NCBI GenBank assembly: GCA_002316225.1
Contig: DCDC01000023.1
Location: forward strand, 1-7,060
DNA from: Firmicutes bacterium UBA1065
GTDB taxonomy: Bacteria; Bacillota; Clostridia; Tissierellales; Sedimentibacteraceae
Length of the DNA: 7,060 bases
Reading direction: 5' to 3'
Shown here: positions 1 to 6,762 of the stretch, one piece after another
Numbering within the stretch: position 1 is the first letter of the stretch
Layout: every line of letters starts with the position of its first letter
The notes under the pieces: model-generated
Databases searched by the model: none
Seen by the model: only the letters and a program-made list of their open reading frames with translations
Told to the model about the DNA's origin: nothing
Program-made: the position numbers and the translations under genes

Positions 1-22
1 AGGCGCTCAAATTTCTCTTTTC

Positions 23-2245
23 TTATTTTATCAGGAACTCATTTACCTTGTCCTTTGTGCTTATGCTGTGAATTTGCATTTTGTTTTCTGAGAAGGTATA
101 CAAATAATCCCCTATATAGATTATCCTCTTGATATTATCCCCATAAGACTCAAGTTCTGAATCCTTGTGGGTGATTGTAGTCCTTAACCTGATGCTGTCA
201 AAGCTTACATCGTATACATATGCCCCGTTAAAATCACTCTTGTAATTTTCTGCAGTCCTGCTTATCGGAAATGCCATTAAACCCTTATCCAAAGAGAACA
301 TCAAAGCCTTGTGATTGTATAACAGCTCCGAATAGGTTCCCGACTTGCCTATTACTTCCGTGAAAGTTTCTTTGGGTTTATTGACGTTTGAAACATCAAA
401 CATGGAAATTTTCAAGCCCCCTGTAACTGTTCCTCCCCACTGGCTCTCTTCCGTGTCATAGCCGAAACCTAAGATATGGTCTTCATCAACCATATGAAGA
501 TATGTGCTGTAGCCGGGGATTTTCAGCATTCCCTTAAGCTCCGGAGCCCTGGGATTGGATGTATCGATTACAAACAAGGGGTCAACCTGCCTGAAGGTAA
601 CCATGTAAACCCTGTCTCCTGCAAAGCGGGTGCTGTAAATTCTTTCCCCTTGGGCTAAGCCTTCTAATTTCCCTAAGGGCTTTAAGTTTTCATCCAGAAT
701 ATATACATTATTTTTGGAAGTATCTCTCCACATATCCCCGGTGGTAGTTGCTATCCTGAAGGTATTGTCATGCTCATCCATTGAAAATTGATTTATGATG
801 GTTCCGGGAACCTGGCCCTGGACAGCCTTTCCTATTTTGCCGTCATTAAGTTCAAACTTGTATATTACCGTACTCGTCACATATTCTGGACTGAATTCTT
901 CCGACTGCCTGATAGTGTAGTCGTATGAATAGTCGGTTACAGCAGCATACAGGTTTTTCTTTGAAACATAAATAGTATCCGTACCGCCTAAGAACACATC
1001 CACATCCGGTTTAGATGATTTGTCTGCTAAGTCGATTCCTATGATGTACATGTATCTTGTGTCTATATAATTTGGAAAATACTTGATTTCATCATACCCG
1101 AATTCATTTCTCTCGTTCTTCAAAACATCGGTATAATAGGGAAGGGGTATGTCAATTTCAGATTTTTCATAGTACCTGTAGCCTAAGTTCAGGTACCTGT
1201 TGTTAATTAAATAGAAACTGTCATCAATTACCCTTCCGGATAAGTAGTTGCCGTCAAAAAGATATTCTCTCTCAAGGAGGGGTTTTTCAATGTTTTGAAT
1301 ATCATATATCAAAACATTGGTCCTGTCTTCATAATACCTGGGAGGCATTATGGCGGGATCAACCAGTTCAGCCTCTAGGCTTGCAGGCTTATCCATAATG
1401 TAGAAATAGCTGTTCTGACCGATTACGATCAGTTTTTTCCCTGATATAAATATTTCGCTTATATAGGTATTTTCAGGGATGGGAATCGTGGTAACAATTT
1501 TCGGGGCCTTGGGATTTGAATCAATTATCTTTAATCCCTTGTTTGTGTTGATGTATATGTATCTCCCGTCATTCTTGATTATATCCCCTTCCTGGACCCC
1601 TTCAACCTGGACATTGGTATCTGATTTGTCCATGCCGGTTCCTGGACCGGAATCTGCCCGGGGAGCTTGAGCGGCAGGGGCTTCGGCTTCAACCACATCT
1701 CCGGCAAGAGTATTTCTTCCCATCCAGATATAATTATAAAGCTTTGAATTATACTCCAATAAAGCTATTAAGTTTTCCCTGGTTCCTACAACAGAAATCC
1801 CTTTCTCTGCAGGAAAAGTCTTATTCTTGGTTATGTATACCGAGTTTGTAGCTTGGTCCCACCTTACCGTGTGTCCCAGGTTTTCGGCAACAAATCTAAG
1901 AGGGGCAAAGGTCCTGCTGTTAATCATCCTTGTGGGCACATCAATGTCCTTGATTATGCCGTTAACCATAACCTTGTTCTTGCCCAAAATCATTTCAATC
2001 TCATTATTTTCGTCCTTGATGACCACTTCCAGAAGGTTTTTGTTCCAGTCAACCTTGGCTCCCAACTTTTCAAAAACCCCCCTTAAGGGTATCAGGGTCC
2101 TTCCTTGCTCTATGAAAGGAGGAACATCAAAATCAACTATCTCATTATCCACATAAACTTTAATTGTATCCTGGGCAAAAGCTGTAACAGTAAAAATTAA
2201 AATAAGTATCAGGCTTAATAAAATAATCTTATATATTTTCTTCAT
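23..2245 (-). CDS. Secreted beta-propeller protein with copper-amine-oxidase-like N-terminal domain
   Basis: This is a 740-aa exported protein of unknown biochemical function. Residues 1-24 form a signal peptide: MKK, a long hydrophobic core, and an AFA|Q cleavage site. Residues about 27-140 are two consecutive units of the copper amine oxidase N-terminal-like fold (PF07833 type), with the recurring patterns GRTLIPLRGVFEKLGAKVDW and SRTFAPLRFVAENLGHTVRW. In clostridia this module is a common extracellular or wall-associated add-on and does not imply amine oxidase activity. An Ala/Pro-rich linker (about 185-208) leads to a large C-terminal domain (about 209-735). This opens with TNVQVEGVQEGDIIKNDGRY, the characteristic start of the secreted beta-propeller family (PF09826). 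Repeated strands of the YIYIN/NLYAAV/RVYMVTF type fit propeller blades. The ATG start has a GAGGTGAT ribosome binding site just upstream. The gene is monocistronic by appearance. The family call is firm; the role, perhaps cell-surface binding, is inference. Confidence 0.9.
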   Translation of the reverse strand: MKKIYKIILLSLILILIFTVTAFAQDTIKVYVDNEIVDFDVPPFIEQGRTLIPLRGVFEKLGAKVDWNKNLLEVVIKDENNEIEMILGKNKVMVNGIIKDIDVPTRMINSRTFAPLRFVAENLGHTVRWDQATNSVYITKNKTFPAEKGISVVGTRENLIALLEYNSKLYNYIWMGRNTLAGDVVEAEAPAAQAPRADSGPGTGMDKSDTNVQVEGVQEGDIIKNDGRYIYINTNKGLKIIDSNPKAPKIVTTIPIPENTYISEIFISGKKLIVIGQNSYFYIMDKPASLEAELVDPAIMPPRYYEDRTNVLIYDIQNIEKPLLEREYLFDGNYLSGRVIDDSFYLINNRYLNLGYRYYEKSEIDIPLPYYTDVLKNERNEFGYDEIKYFPNYIDTRYMYIIGIDLADKSSKPDVDVFLGGTDTIYVSKKNLYAAVTDYSYDYTIRQSEEFSPEYVTSTVIYKFELNDGKIGKAVQGQVPGTIINQFSMDEHDNTFRIATTTGDMWRDTSKNNVYILDENLKPLGKLEGLAQGERIYSTRFAGDRVYMVTFRQVDPLFVIDTSNPRAPELKGMLKIPGYSTYLHMVDEDHILGFGYDTEESQWGGTVTGGLKISMFDVSNVNKPKETFTEVIGKSGTYSELLYNHKALMFSLDKGLMAFPISRTAENYKSDFNGAYVYDVSFDSIRLRTTITHKDSELESYGDNIKRIIYIGDYLYTFSENKMQIHSISTKDKVNEFLIK

Positions 2246-2297
2246 TCATCATCACCTCTCTTATCCTTAGACGTATTTTAATAAGATCTTGTTCCTA

Positions 2298-2306
2298 ATT
2301 ATACCA
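2298..2306 (-). promoter_or_regulatory. Extended -10 promoter of the beta-propeller gene
   Basis: On the minus strand the sequence reads TGGTATAAT, a perfect -10 hexamer with the TG-N extension, about 53 bases upstream of the start codon. No good -35 hexamer sits 16-18 bases further up, which is tolerable for an extended -10 promoter. It lies between the upstream gene's terminator and this gene, where a promoter is expected. Confidence 0.55.
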
Positions 2307-2331
2307 TGTTATTTTATTAATAAACATCCAT

Positions 2332-2357
2332 AAAAAAGATGGCTTCTTCCGCCATCT
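2332..2357 (-). terminator. Intrinsic terminator after the DUF1540 gene
   Basis: On the minus strand, AGATGGC, a 7-base loop (GGAAGAA) and GCCATCT form a perfect 7-bp stem followed directly by a T tract. It begins three bases after the DUF1540 stop codon and separates that gene from the beta-propeller gene. Confidence 0.85.
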
Positions 2358-2360
2358 CCT

Positions 2361-2693
2361 TCAATGGATTCCTCCTTCATTTGCCTTGCTCTTAAAGGTG
2401 CTGCAGCATGTTTCTTCAGGAACACTTGCATTCTTGCCGTTGACTATTATGTCATCCGCCTGGCACCGCTCAGATTCATTATAAACACATTTTACGGCTG
2501 CGCACAGGATATCCGTATTGCCCCTGGGTTCATCAACTGAACTCCTTAAGCCCGGCTTTTGCTCAATAAAAGTATGACAGGAGGTGGAACGGCTTTCATC
2601 CGCGTTTCTTCCGTTAACGGTTAAGGACGAGGCCGTACACCCTAATTTTTTATTGAAATAACAATTTGTTACCGTGCATTTAATCTCTGCCAT
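2361..2693 (-). CDS. DUF1540 domain protein, two tandem Cys4 repeats
   Basis: This 110-aa soluble protein is built from two DUF1540 units. Repeat 1 has cysteines at 6, 11, 19 and 39, and repeat 2 at 64, 69, 77 and 97. Both follow exactly C-x4-C-x7-C-x19-C, with shared features such as (V)NG(R/K)NA and CxTF. An extra cysteine (96) sits beside the last one. The pattern suggests a small metal-binding (probably zinc) fold, but the family's function is not known. The start is the ATG at 2693, because AAAGGAG lies 5 bases ahead of it. An in-frame ATG at 2708 overlaps that ribosome binding site and has none of its own. The gene follows the DUF3810 gene by 58 bases with no terminator or convincing promoter between them, so the two may be cotranscribed. 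It ends in a strong terminator. Confidence 0.88.
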   Translation of the reverse strand: MAEIKCTVTNCYFNKKLGCTASSLTVNGRNADESRSTSCHTFIEQKPGLRSSVDEPRGNTDILCAAVKCVYNESERCQADDIIVNGKNASVPEETCCSTFKSKANEGGIH

Positions 2694-2751
2694 GGTATCT
2701 CCTTTCATCTATGGGTTTTTATTAGTTTATCCCAAAGATGTTTAATTATGC

Positions 2752-3819
2752 CTATTTCCTGTAATAAGCCAGGAGTAAATCCACCATCCTTCCATAGCTT
2801 CTTACCCCGTCATCCTGATCGTTAGCCTTTAAATAAAGGTCATTTACCTTGTCGGCTGCGTCTGCCAGCCCGGTATCAAACTTTTTCCAGTAATTTCTTG
2901 AAAATTCAATATCCTTTTTTACATCCCCGGAATATAAACCATAGAGTCTCACAAACTCATTATAATCTGTTGAATAAAGGGCATTCATTGAATATACCAG
3001 GGCTGTCATGGTACCGCTGTAACAGAAATCATCGTATCCGGATTTGATACTTGCAAGGTAAGCTATAAAATTTGCTTCATCCTCCCTCATGAATCCCCTC
3101 AAATGAACTAATTCATGAAGCATCACAGAAGGAACCTGATAGGGTGGTATATGAACATTCACATTTGCTTCAAAGGTAAAGGGGAAAAAGAAGCCGGTTA
3201 TATTCAGGTATGACATAAGCTTTGACCGGCTGACAGGTTTGGGAAGGGAGAAATTACCCCTTAATACCTCATATTCCCGGCTCAGCTTATCCATGGAATA
3301 CCAGGCCCTCCTTGCAGTATCGTAAATACTGTCGTCCAAGAGCCTTGCGGTACCTTCACGGGTATTTAGCCTGGCCCTGTATTCATTTGCATCCTCAATG
3401 AGGAGTTCGCAAAGGGCAACCAATTCCTGTTTTGAAGATTCTTTGACCTCCAGGCCTGAGTAGCGGGTAAATTCATACCTGTAATAATTTATTCCGCAAA
3501 ATATCACAAACAAAAAATATACGACCGATACAAAGGAAAGAAGCATATAGGCATATTTTTTTACATGGGTCCATGATTTGTATTTAATGCTTTTTACTGC
3601 AGCCAGCCCGGTCAGTATTATTATTGCAGGTATCAAAATCATTATGATATATTCCGCTGCCGAGAACCTGATTTTCAATGATAAAGCTCCCACCGTATTA
3701 ACAAAAAAAGGATAAATATTAAGAGCATAATACTCTGCATAATCGGCATTGTTTTTTACCGTAAATATTATGAGAAATGAAATGGGAATCAGCAAAAGAA
3801 TCAGCCATCTTTTCTTCAT
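2752..3819 (-). CDS. DUF3810 family membrane protein, putative zinc metalloprotease
   Basis: This 355-aa protein is recognised as DUF3810. The N-terminal third has three hydrophobic segments (about 5-21, 56-76 and 89-110). The rest is hydrophilic and is probably one soluble domain. That domain holds HELVH at 235-239 followed by REDEANFIAYLA (245-256). H235 and H239 with a downstream glutamate, probably E248 of EDEAN, would form a gluzincin-type zinc site with E236 as catalytic base. The HEL-H...EDEANF signature is the family hallmark. Substrate and physiological role are unknown, and peptidase activity is inferred from the motif only. The ATG start has AAGGGG with a 6-base spacer. The gene is separated from the copper operon by a strong terminator and has its own promoter, so it is not obviously part of copper handling. 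It may be cotranscribed with the downstream DUF1540 gene. Confidence 0.85.
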   Translation of the reverse strand: MKKRWLILLLIPISFLIIFTVKNNADYAEYYALNIYPFFVNTVGALSLKIRFSAAEYIIMILIPAIIILTGLAAVKSIKYKSWTHVKKYAYMLLSFVSVVYFLFVIFCGINYYRYEFTRYSGLEVKESSKQELVALCELLIEDANEYRARLNTREGTARLLDDSIYDTARRAWYSMDKLSREYEVLRGNFSLPKPVSRSKLMSYLNITGFFFPFTFEANVNVHIPPYQVPSVMLHELVHLRGFMREDEANFIAYLASIKSGYDDFCYSGTMTALVYSMNALYSTDYNEFVRLYGLYSGDVKKDIEFSRNYWKKFDTGLADAADKVNDLYLKANDQDDGVRSYGRMVDLLLAYYRK

Positions 3820-3847
3820 TTTCTACCCCTTAAAAAAATATATAAAG

Positions 3848-3876
3848 ATTATACCACAGATTAAAGCTGATTTCAC
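3848..3876 (-). promoter_or_regulatory. Promoter of the DUF3810 gene
   Basis: On the minus strand, GTGAAA (4 of 6 matches to the -35 consensus) is followed after exactly 17 bases by TATAAT, which is preceded by TG-N. It sits between the copA terminator and the DUF3810 ribosome binding site, about 29 bases upstream of the start codon. It probably drives DUF3810 and possibly DUF1540. Confidence 0.65.
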
Positions 3877-3882
3877 TCATAT

Positions 3883-3906
3883 AAAAACCCGAGGGTTCTC
3901 GGGTTT
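3883..3906 (-). terminator. Intrinsic terminator of the csoR-copA operon
   Basis: On the minus strand, AAACCCGAG, a 4-base loop (AACC) and CTCGGGTTT form a 9-bp stem followed by T residues. The last two bases of the copA TAA stop codon lie in the rising arm of the stem, so translation of copA reaches right into the terminator. Confidence 0.9.
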
Positions 3907-4105
3907 AAACTACTTCATATCCTGCATCCGTCACGGCTTTTGTCAAAACATGGTCCGGGACTTCCTTGTTCAGGGTTACCTGGGCAGTTTTTTCTTCCAG
4001 TGAAACTACTGCGTCTTCTACCCCATCAACGGCCTTAAGGGCTTTCTCAACAGCAGCCTTGCAATGACCGCAGCTCATTCCTTCAACTTTCAATATTTTT
4101 TTCAT
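3905..4105 (-). CDS. copZ: Possible independently translated CopZ copper chaperone nested in copA
   Basis: This nested reading frame encodes a complete 66-aa HMA protein. It begins MKKILKVEGMSCGHC and ends with the copA stop codon. Size, GMxCxxC metal site (Cys12, Cys15) and the closing DAGYEVV are those of stand-alone CopZ, the cytosolic Cu(I) chaperone that hands copper to CopA. A perfect AGGAGG with a 7-base spacer precedes its ATG, so ribosomes could start here and release free CopZ in addition to the CopA fusion. In many Firmicutes copZ is a separate gene directly after copA, and this looks like that gene joined in frame. The sequence shows the signals; that they are used is inference. 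The alternative is that only the fusion is made and the site is a relic. Confidence 0.5.
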   Translation of the reverse strand: MKKILKVEGMSCGHCKAAVEKALKAVDGVEDAVVSLEEKTAQVTLNKEVPDHVLTKAVTDAGYEVV

Positions 4106-6436
4106 TTCATATCCTCCTTTTTCTATTATATTATCTTTATCTCTCGTTTTGTTGGCCTTATATTCTTCCACCTGTCTTTTGGGCCTGAAGAACTTCAGTC
4201 TCAAGGCGTTGGATACAACTGAAACTGAGCTTAAACTCATGGCAGCTCCCGCAAACATAGGATTAAGCTTCCATCCTAAGATACCGTAAAAGGCTCCCGC
4301 TGCCAGGGGTATACCTATTGTATTATAAATAAAAGCCCAGAACAAATTTTGTTTTATATTTTTTATGGTAGCCTTGCTTAATTGAACTGCCGTTACGGCA
4401 TCCATCAAATCGCTTCTTACCAGCACAATGTCAGCCGATTCTATGGCAACATCGGTTCCGGCCCCTATGGCTATACCCACATCGGCCCTGGCAAGGGCAG
4501 GTGCATCATTTATGCCGTCTCCGATCATGGCAACCTTTTTGCCTTGCTCCTGGATTTTCCTGATTTCTTTTTCCTTGTCCTGGGGCAGTACTTCAGCAAG
4601 GGTCCGGCTGATACCCAGCTGCTTCCTTATTGCTTCGGCAGTTTTCTTGTTGTCTCCCGTAAGCATTACAACCTCGATGCCCATGGCTTCAAATTCCTCA
4701 ATGGCTGCCCGGCTGGTGGGTTTAACCACATCTGCCACTGCTATTATGCCTAGTACCTCCTTTTCATCTGCAAAATACAAGGGGGTTTTTCCTTCATCCG
4801 CAAATTTTGCGGCTGTCTCTTCAAAATTCTTGATATCAATATTTTGCTCTTCAACTAAACGCAAGTTGCCCAGATAATATTTTTTACCTTTGATATCAGA
4901 CATCAAGCCTTGACCGGGTATAGCTTCGAAGTTTTCTGCATCATAGAGGTCCAAATTTTGCTTCCTTGCTTCCTCAACAATAGCATCGGCCAGGGGATGT
5001 TCTGAGCCTTTTTCTGCTGACGCTGCAATTCTTAGCATTTCCAATTCATCGATTTCATGAGCCACAAGGTCCGTAACCTTAGGCTTACCCTCGGTAATGG
5101 TACCTGTTTTATCCATTACCACAGTTCCCACATGGTGGGCTATTTCCAACGCTTCGGCAGATTTGATAAGAATTCCGTTTTCGGCCCCCTTGCCGGTACC
5201 GACCATTATGGCTGTAGGAGTTGCAAGTCCCAGGGCACAGGGGCAAGAAATTACAAGGACCGCAATTCCTATGGAAAGGGCGAATTCAAAATCAGCCCCT
5301 AGTATAAGCCATACTATGGTTGCAGCCACAGCTATTATAATTACAACCGGCACGAAGATGCCGCTTATTTTGTCAGCCAACTTTGAAATGGGTGCCTTTG
5401 AAGAGCTGGCTTCTTCAACTAATTTTATTATTTGAGCCAAGGTAGTGTCATCTCCCACCCTTTCAGCCCGGAATTTAAAGAAGCCGGATTTATTGATGCT
5501 TGCTCCCACAACCTTGTCTCCAACCTTCTTTTCAACCGGCATGCTCTCACCTGTAAGCATGGATTCATCCACTGAAGAAGACCCGAATACAATCGTGCCG
5601 TCAACTGGAATTGATTGCCCCGGCTTAACGATTACAATATCTCCTTTTACAACTTCTTCAACGGGAATTTCTCTTTCGGTTCCGTCCCTTTCAACCAAGG
5701 CTGTCTTTGGGGATAAGTCCATGAGTTTTCTTATGGCATCCGAAGTTCTGCCCTTAGCCCTGGCCTCTAAGAATTTACCTAAGGTTATCAGGGCTAAAAC
5801 AACGGCAGCGGATTCAAAATACAGGTCCATTGAAAACTGCATTACCATGTCCATATCCATGTGGCCCAGGCCGTAGCCTATTTTATAAATGGCATATACA
5901 CCATAAGCGGCAGCTGCAGATGTACCTATGGCAATCAAGGAATCCATGTTGGGGGACCCCTTGAACAAGGTTTTGAATCCAACCTTATAGTACTTGTTGT
6001 TGACAAGAATTACTGGAAGGCAGAGTAAAAATTGGGTAAATGCAAAAATCAAGGCATTTTCTTCCCCGTGGAATATCTCCGGCAGGGGCCATTTAAGCAT
6101 GTGGCCCATTGAAATATAAAACAGGGGGGCTGCAAAAATTAAGGATATAATGACCCTTTTTTTCATTTCCCTGATCTCTGACTTATCATCTTTTGCCTGG
6201 CTTTTAACTTCCTTTTTCTTATCTTGAACAGGGGAAGCTCCGTATCCAGTGTTTTCTACAACCTTTATAATTTCATCCACGCTTAATACAGACTCGTCAT
6301 ATTTTACAATCATGCTGTTAGTAAGCAAGTTTACGCTTGCTTCAATGACCCCATCGGTTTTGTTTATATTTTTTTCTATTCTTGCTGAGCATGCAGAGCA
6401 AGTCATGCCTGTTACTTCGAATTTTTGTGTCTTCAT
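3905..6436 (-). CDS. copA: Cu(I)-exporting P1B-type ATPase CopA with C-terminal CopZ-like fusion
   Basis: This 843-aa membrane pump couples ATP hydrolysis to Cu(I) export. The order is: N-terminal HMA domain with GMTCSAC (Cys13, Cys16); first membrane helices from about 93; actuator domain with TGES (from 295); CPC membrane copper site (398-400); DKTG with phosphorylated Asp442; HP of the nucleotide-binding domain (480-481); TGDN (593-596); GDGIND (639-644); YN (704-705) and MSLSS (733-737). CPC, YN and MxxSS together mark the Cu(I) (P1B-1) class. The usual pump ends near residue 752. Here a charged linker (about 752-777) leads to a second HMA domain (778-843) with GMSCGHC (Cys789, Cys792). 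The ATG at 6436 is chosen because AAGGAG lies 8 bases upstream; an in-frame GTG at 6445 overlaps that site. The gene follows csoR by 14 bases and is presumably derepressed by copper. Confidence 0.96.
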   Translation of the reverse strand: MKTQKFEVTGMTCSACSARIEKNINKTDGVIEASVNLLTNSMIVKYDESVLSVDEIIKVVENTGYGASPVQDKKKEVKSQAKDDKSEIREMKKRVIISLIFAAPLFYISMGHMLKWPLPEIFHGEENALIFAFTQFLLCLPVILVNNKYYKVGFKTLFKGSPNMDSLIAIGTSAAAAYGVYAIYKIGYGLGHMDMDMVMQFSMDLYFESAAVVLALITLGKFLEARAKGRTSDAIRKLMDLSPKTALVERDGTEREIPVEEVVKGDIVIVKPGQSIPVDGTIVFGSSSVDESMLTGESMPVEKKVGDKVVGASINKSGFFKFRAERVGDDTTLAQIIKLVEEASSSKAPISKLADKISGIFVPVVIIIAVAATIVWLILGADFEFALSIGIAVLVISCPCALGLATPTAIMVGTGKGAENGILIKSAEALEIAHHVGTVVMDKTGTITEGKPKVTDLVAHEIDELEMLRIAASAEKGSEHPLADAIVEEARKQNLDLYDAENFEAIPGQGLMSDIKGKKYYLGNLRLVEEQNIDIKNFEETAAKFADEGKTPLYFADEKEVLGIIAVADVVKPTSRAAIEEFEAMGIEVVMLTGDNKKTAEAIRKQLGISRTLAEVLPQDKEKEIRKIQEQGKKVAMIGDGINDAPALARADVGIAIGAGTDVAIESADIVLVRSDLMDAVTAVQLSKATIKNIKQNLFWAFIYNTIGIPLAAGAFYGILGWKLNPMFAGAAMSLSSVSVVSNALRLKFFRPKRQVEEYKANKTRDKDNIIEKGGYEMKKILKVEGMSCGHCKAAVEKALKAVDGVEDAVVSLEEKTAQVTLNKEVPDHVLTKAVTDAGYEVV
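4106..4118 (-). promoter_or_regulatory. Internal ribosome binding site for the CopZ module
   Basis: The minus strand reads AGGAGG (4118-4113) and ATATGAA (7 bases), then ATG AAA AAA. Inside copA this is translated as Gly-Gly-Tyr-Glu before Met. It matches the Shine-Dalgarno consensus more fully than the sites ahead of copA or csoR. Confidence 0.6.
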
Positions 6437-6450
6437 CAATGCCACTCCTT

Positions 6451-6714
6451 TTATTTGGAAACCTTGTTTATCAGTGAAATGATTTCATCGATTTTTTCAT
6501 CTTCATTTCCTTGGCTAAAGGCTTCCTTTACGCACATATGCAAATGTGCCTTCAATATTTCATTGTTTGCTTTTTTCAGTATTGACTGGACTGCCATTAT
6601 TTGGTTTGAAATATCCACACAATACCTGTCCTCATCAACCATCTTCATGATTCCTTCTATTTGTCCGGCCGCAGTCCTTAACAACCTGTTGATCAGTTCT
6701 TTATCTGCTTTCAT
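6451..6714 (-). CDS. csoR: Copper-sensing transcriptional repressor CsoR
   Basis: This 87-aa all-alpha DNA-binding repressor controls copper export genes; Cu(I) binding lowers its affinity for the operator. The copper ligands are visible as Cys32, His57 and Cys61 (YC...HLHMC). Tyr31 and Glu77 occupy the second-shell positions, and all five have the same spacing as Tyr35, Cys36, His61, Cys65 and Glu81 of the M. tuberculosis protein. This favours a true Cu(I) sensor over RcnR (nickel/cobalt), FrmR (formaldehyde) or CstR (persulfide) relatives. The N-terminal RLLRTAAGQIEGI stretch is the family's conserved helix. The ATG at 6714 is preferred because AGAGGTG lies 5 bases upstream; an in-frame GTG at 6729 would put that site inside the gene. 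It is the first gene of the operon and probably autoregulated through the operator just upstream. Confidence 0.95.
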   Translation of the reverse strand: MKADKELINRLLRTAAGQIEGIMKMVDEDRYCVDISNQIMAVQSILKKANNEILKAHLHMCVKEAFSQGNEDEKIDEIISLINKVSK

Positions 6715-6732
6715 TTTTTCACCTCTCACACT

Positions 6733-6754
6733 ATACCCCAGGGGGGTGGGGTGT
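6733..6754 (-). promoter_or_regulatory. CsoR operator
   Basis: On the plus strand, ATACCCC-A-GGGGGG-T-GGGGTGT forms an imperfect dyad: ATACCCC and GGGGTGT match as inverted repeats at 6 of 7 positions around an A-G6-T centre. GC tracts flanked by TA/AT-type ends are the known shape of CsoR-family operators. It lies just downstream of the predicted transcription start and ends 18 bases before csoR, well placed for repression. Confidence 0.75.
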
Positions 6755-6762
6755 CTATTTTA

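Noticed and set aside
1815..2170. A copper-handling role for the beta-propeller protein, based on its copper-amine-oxidase-like domain and the nearby copper operon.
   Set aside because: The family name comes from structural similarity to a non-catalytic domain; no copper ligands are apparent, and the gene has its own promoter behind a terminator.
2711..2735. Inverted TGGG/CCCA pair between the DUF3810 and DUF1540 genes as a terminator.
   Set aside because: The stem is only 4 bp with a 15-base loop and no T tract follows it.
4125..4130. TATAAT in the CopA-CopZ linker as a private promoter for copZ.
   Set aside because: There is no -35 hexamer at 16-18 bases, and transcription would begin at about the AGGAGG itself, leaving no room for a usable ribosome binding site.
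4176..4183. CCCAAAAG in the copA tail resembles the CCCAAAG slippery site of E. coli copA; a -1 shift here would reach a TAA within about nine codons and give a pump without the CopZ part.
   Set aside because: In the copA frame the codons read CCC AAA AGA, so the heptamer is in the wrong phase for standard -1 slippage: the shifted codons would be GCC and CAA, with poor tRNA re-pairing. I did not identify a stimulatory structure after it.
4428..5876. Several plus-strand open frames of 80-150 codons opposite copA.
   Set aside because: They mirror the strongly coding minus strand, lack recognisable domains, and overlap conserved P-type ATPase motifs.
6437..6445. Upstream GTG start for copA at 6445.
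   Set aside because: It overlaps the AAGGAG ribosome binding site that is ideally spaced for the ATG at 6436.
6715..6729. Upstream GTG start for csoR at 6729.
   Set aside because: The AGAGGTG ribosome binding site would be inside the coding sequence; the ATG at 6714 gives a normal CsoR N-terminus and ligand spacing.
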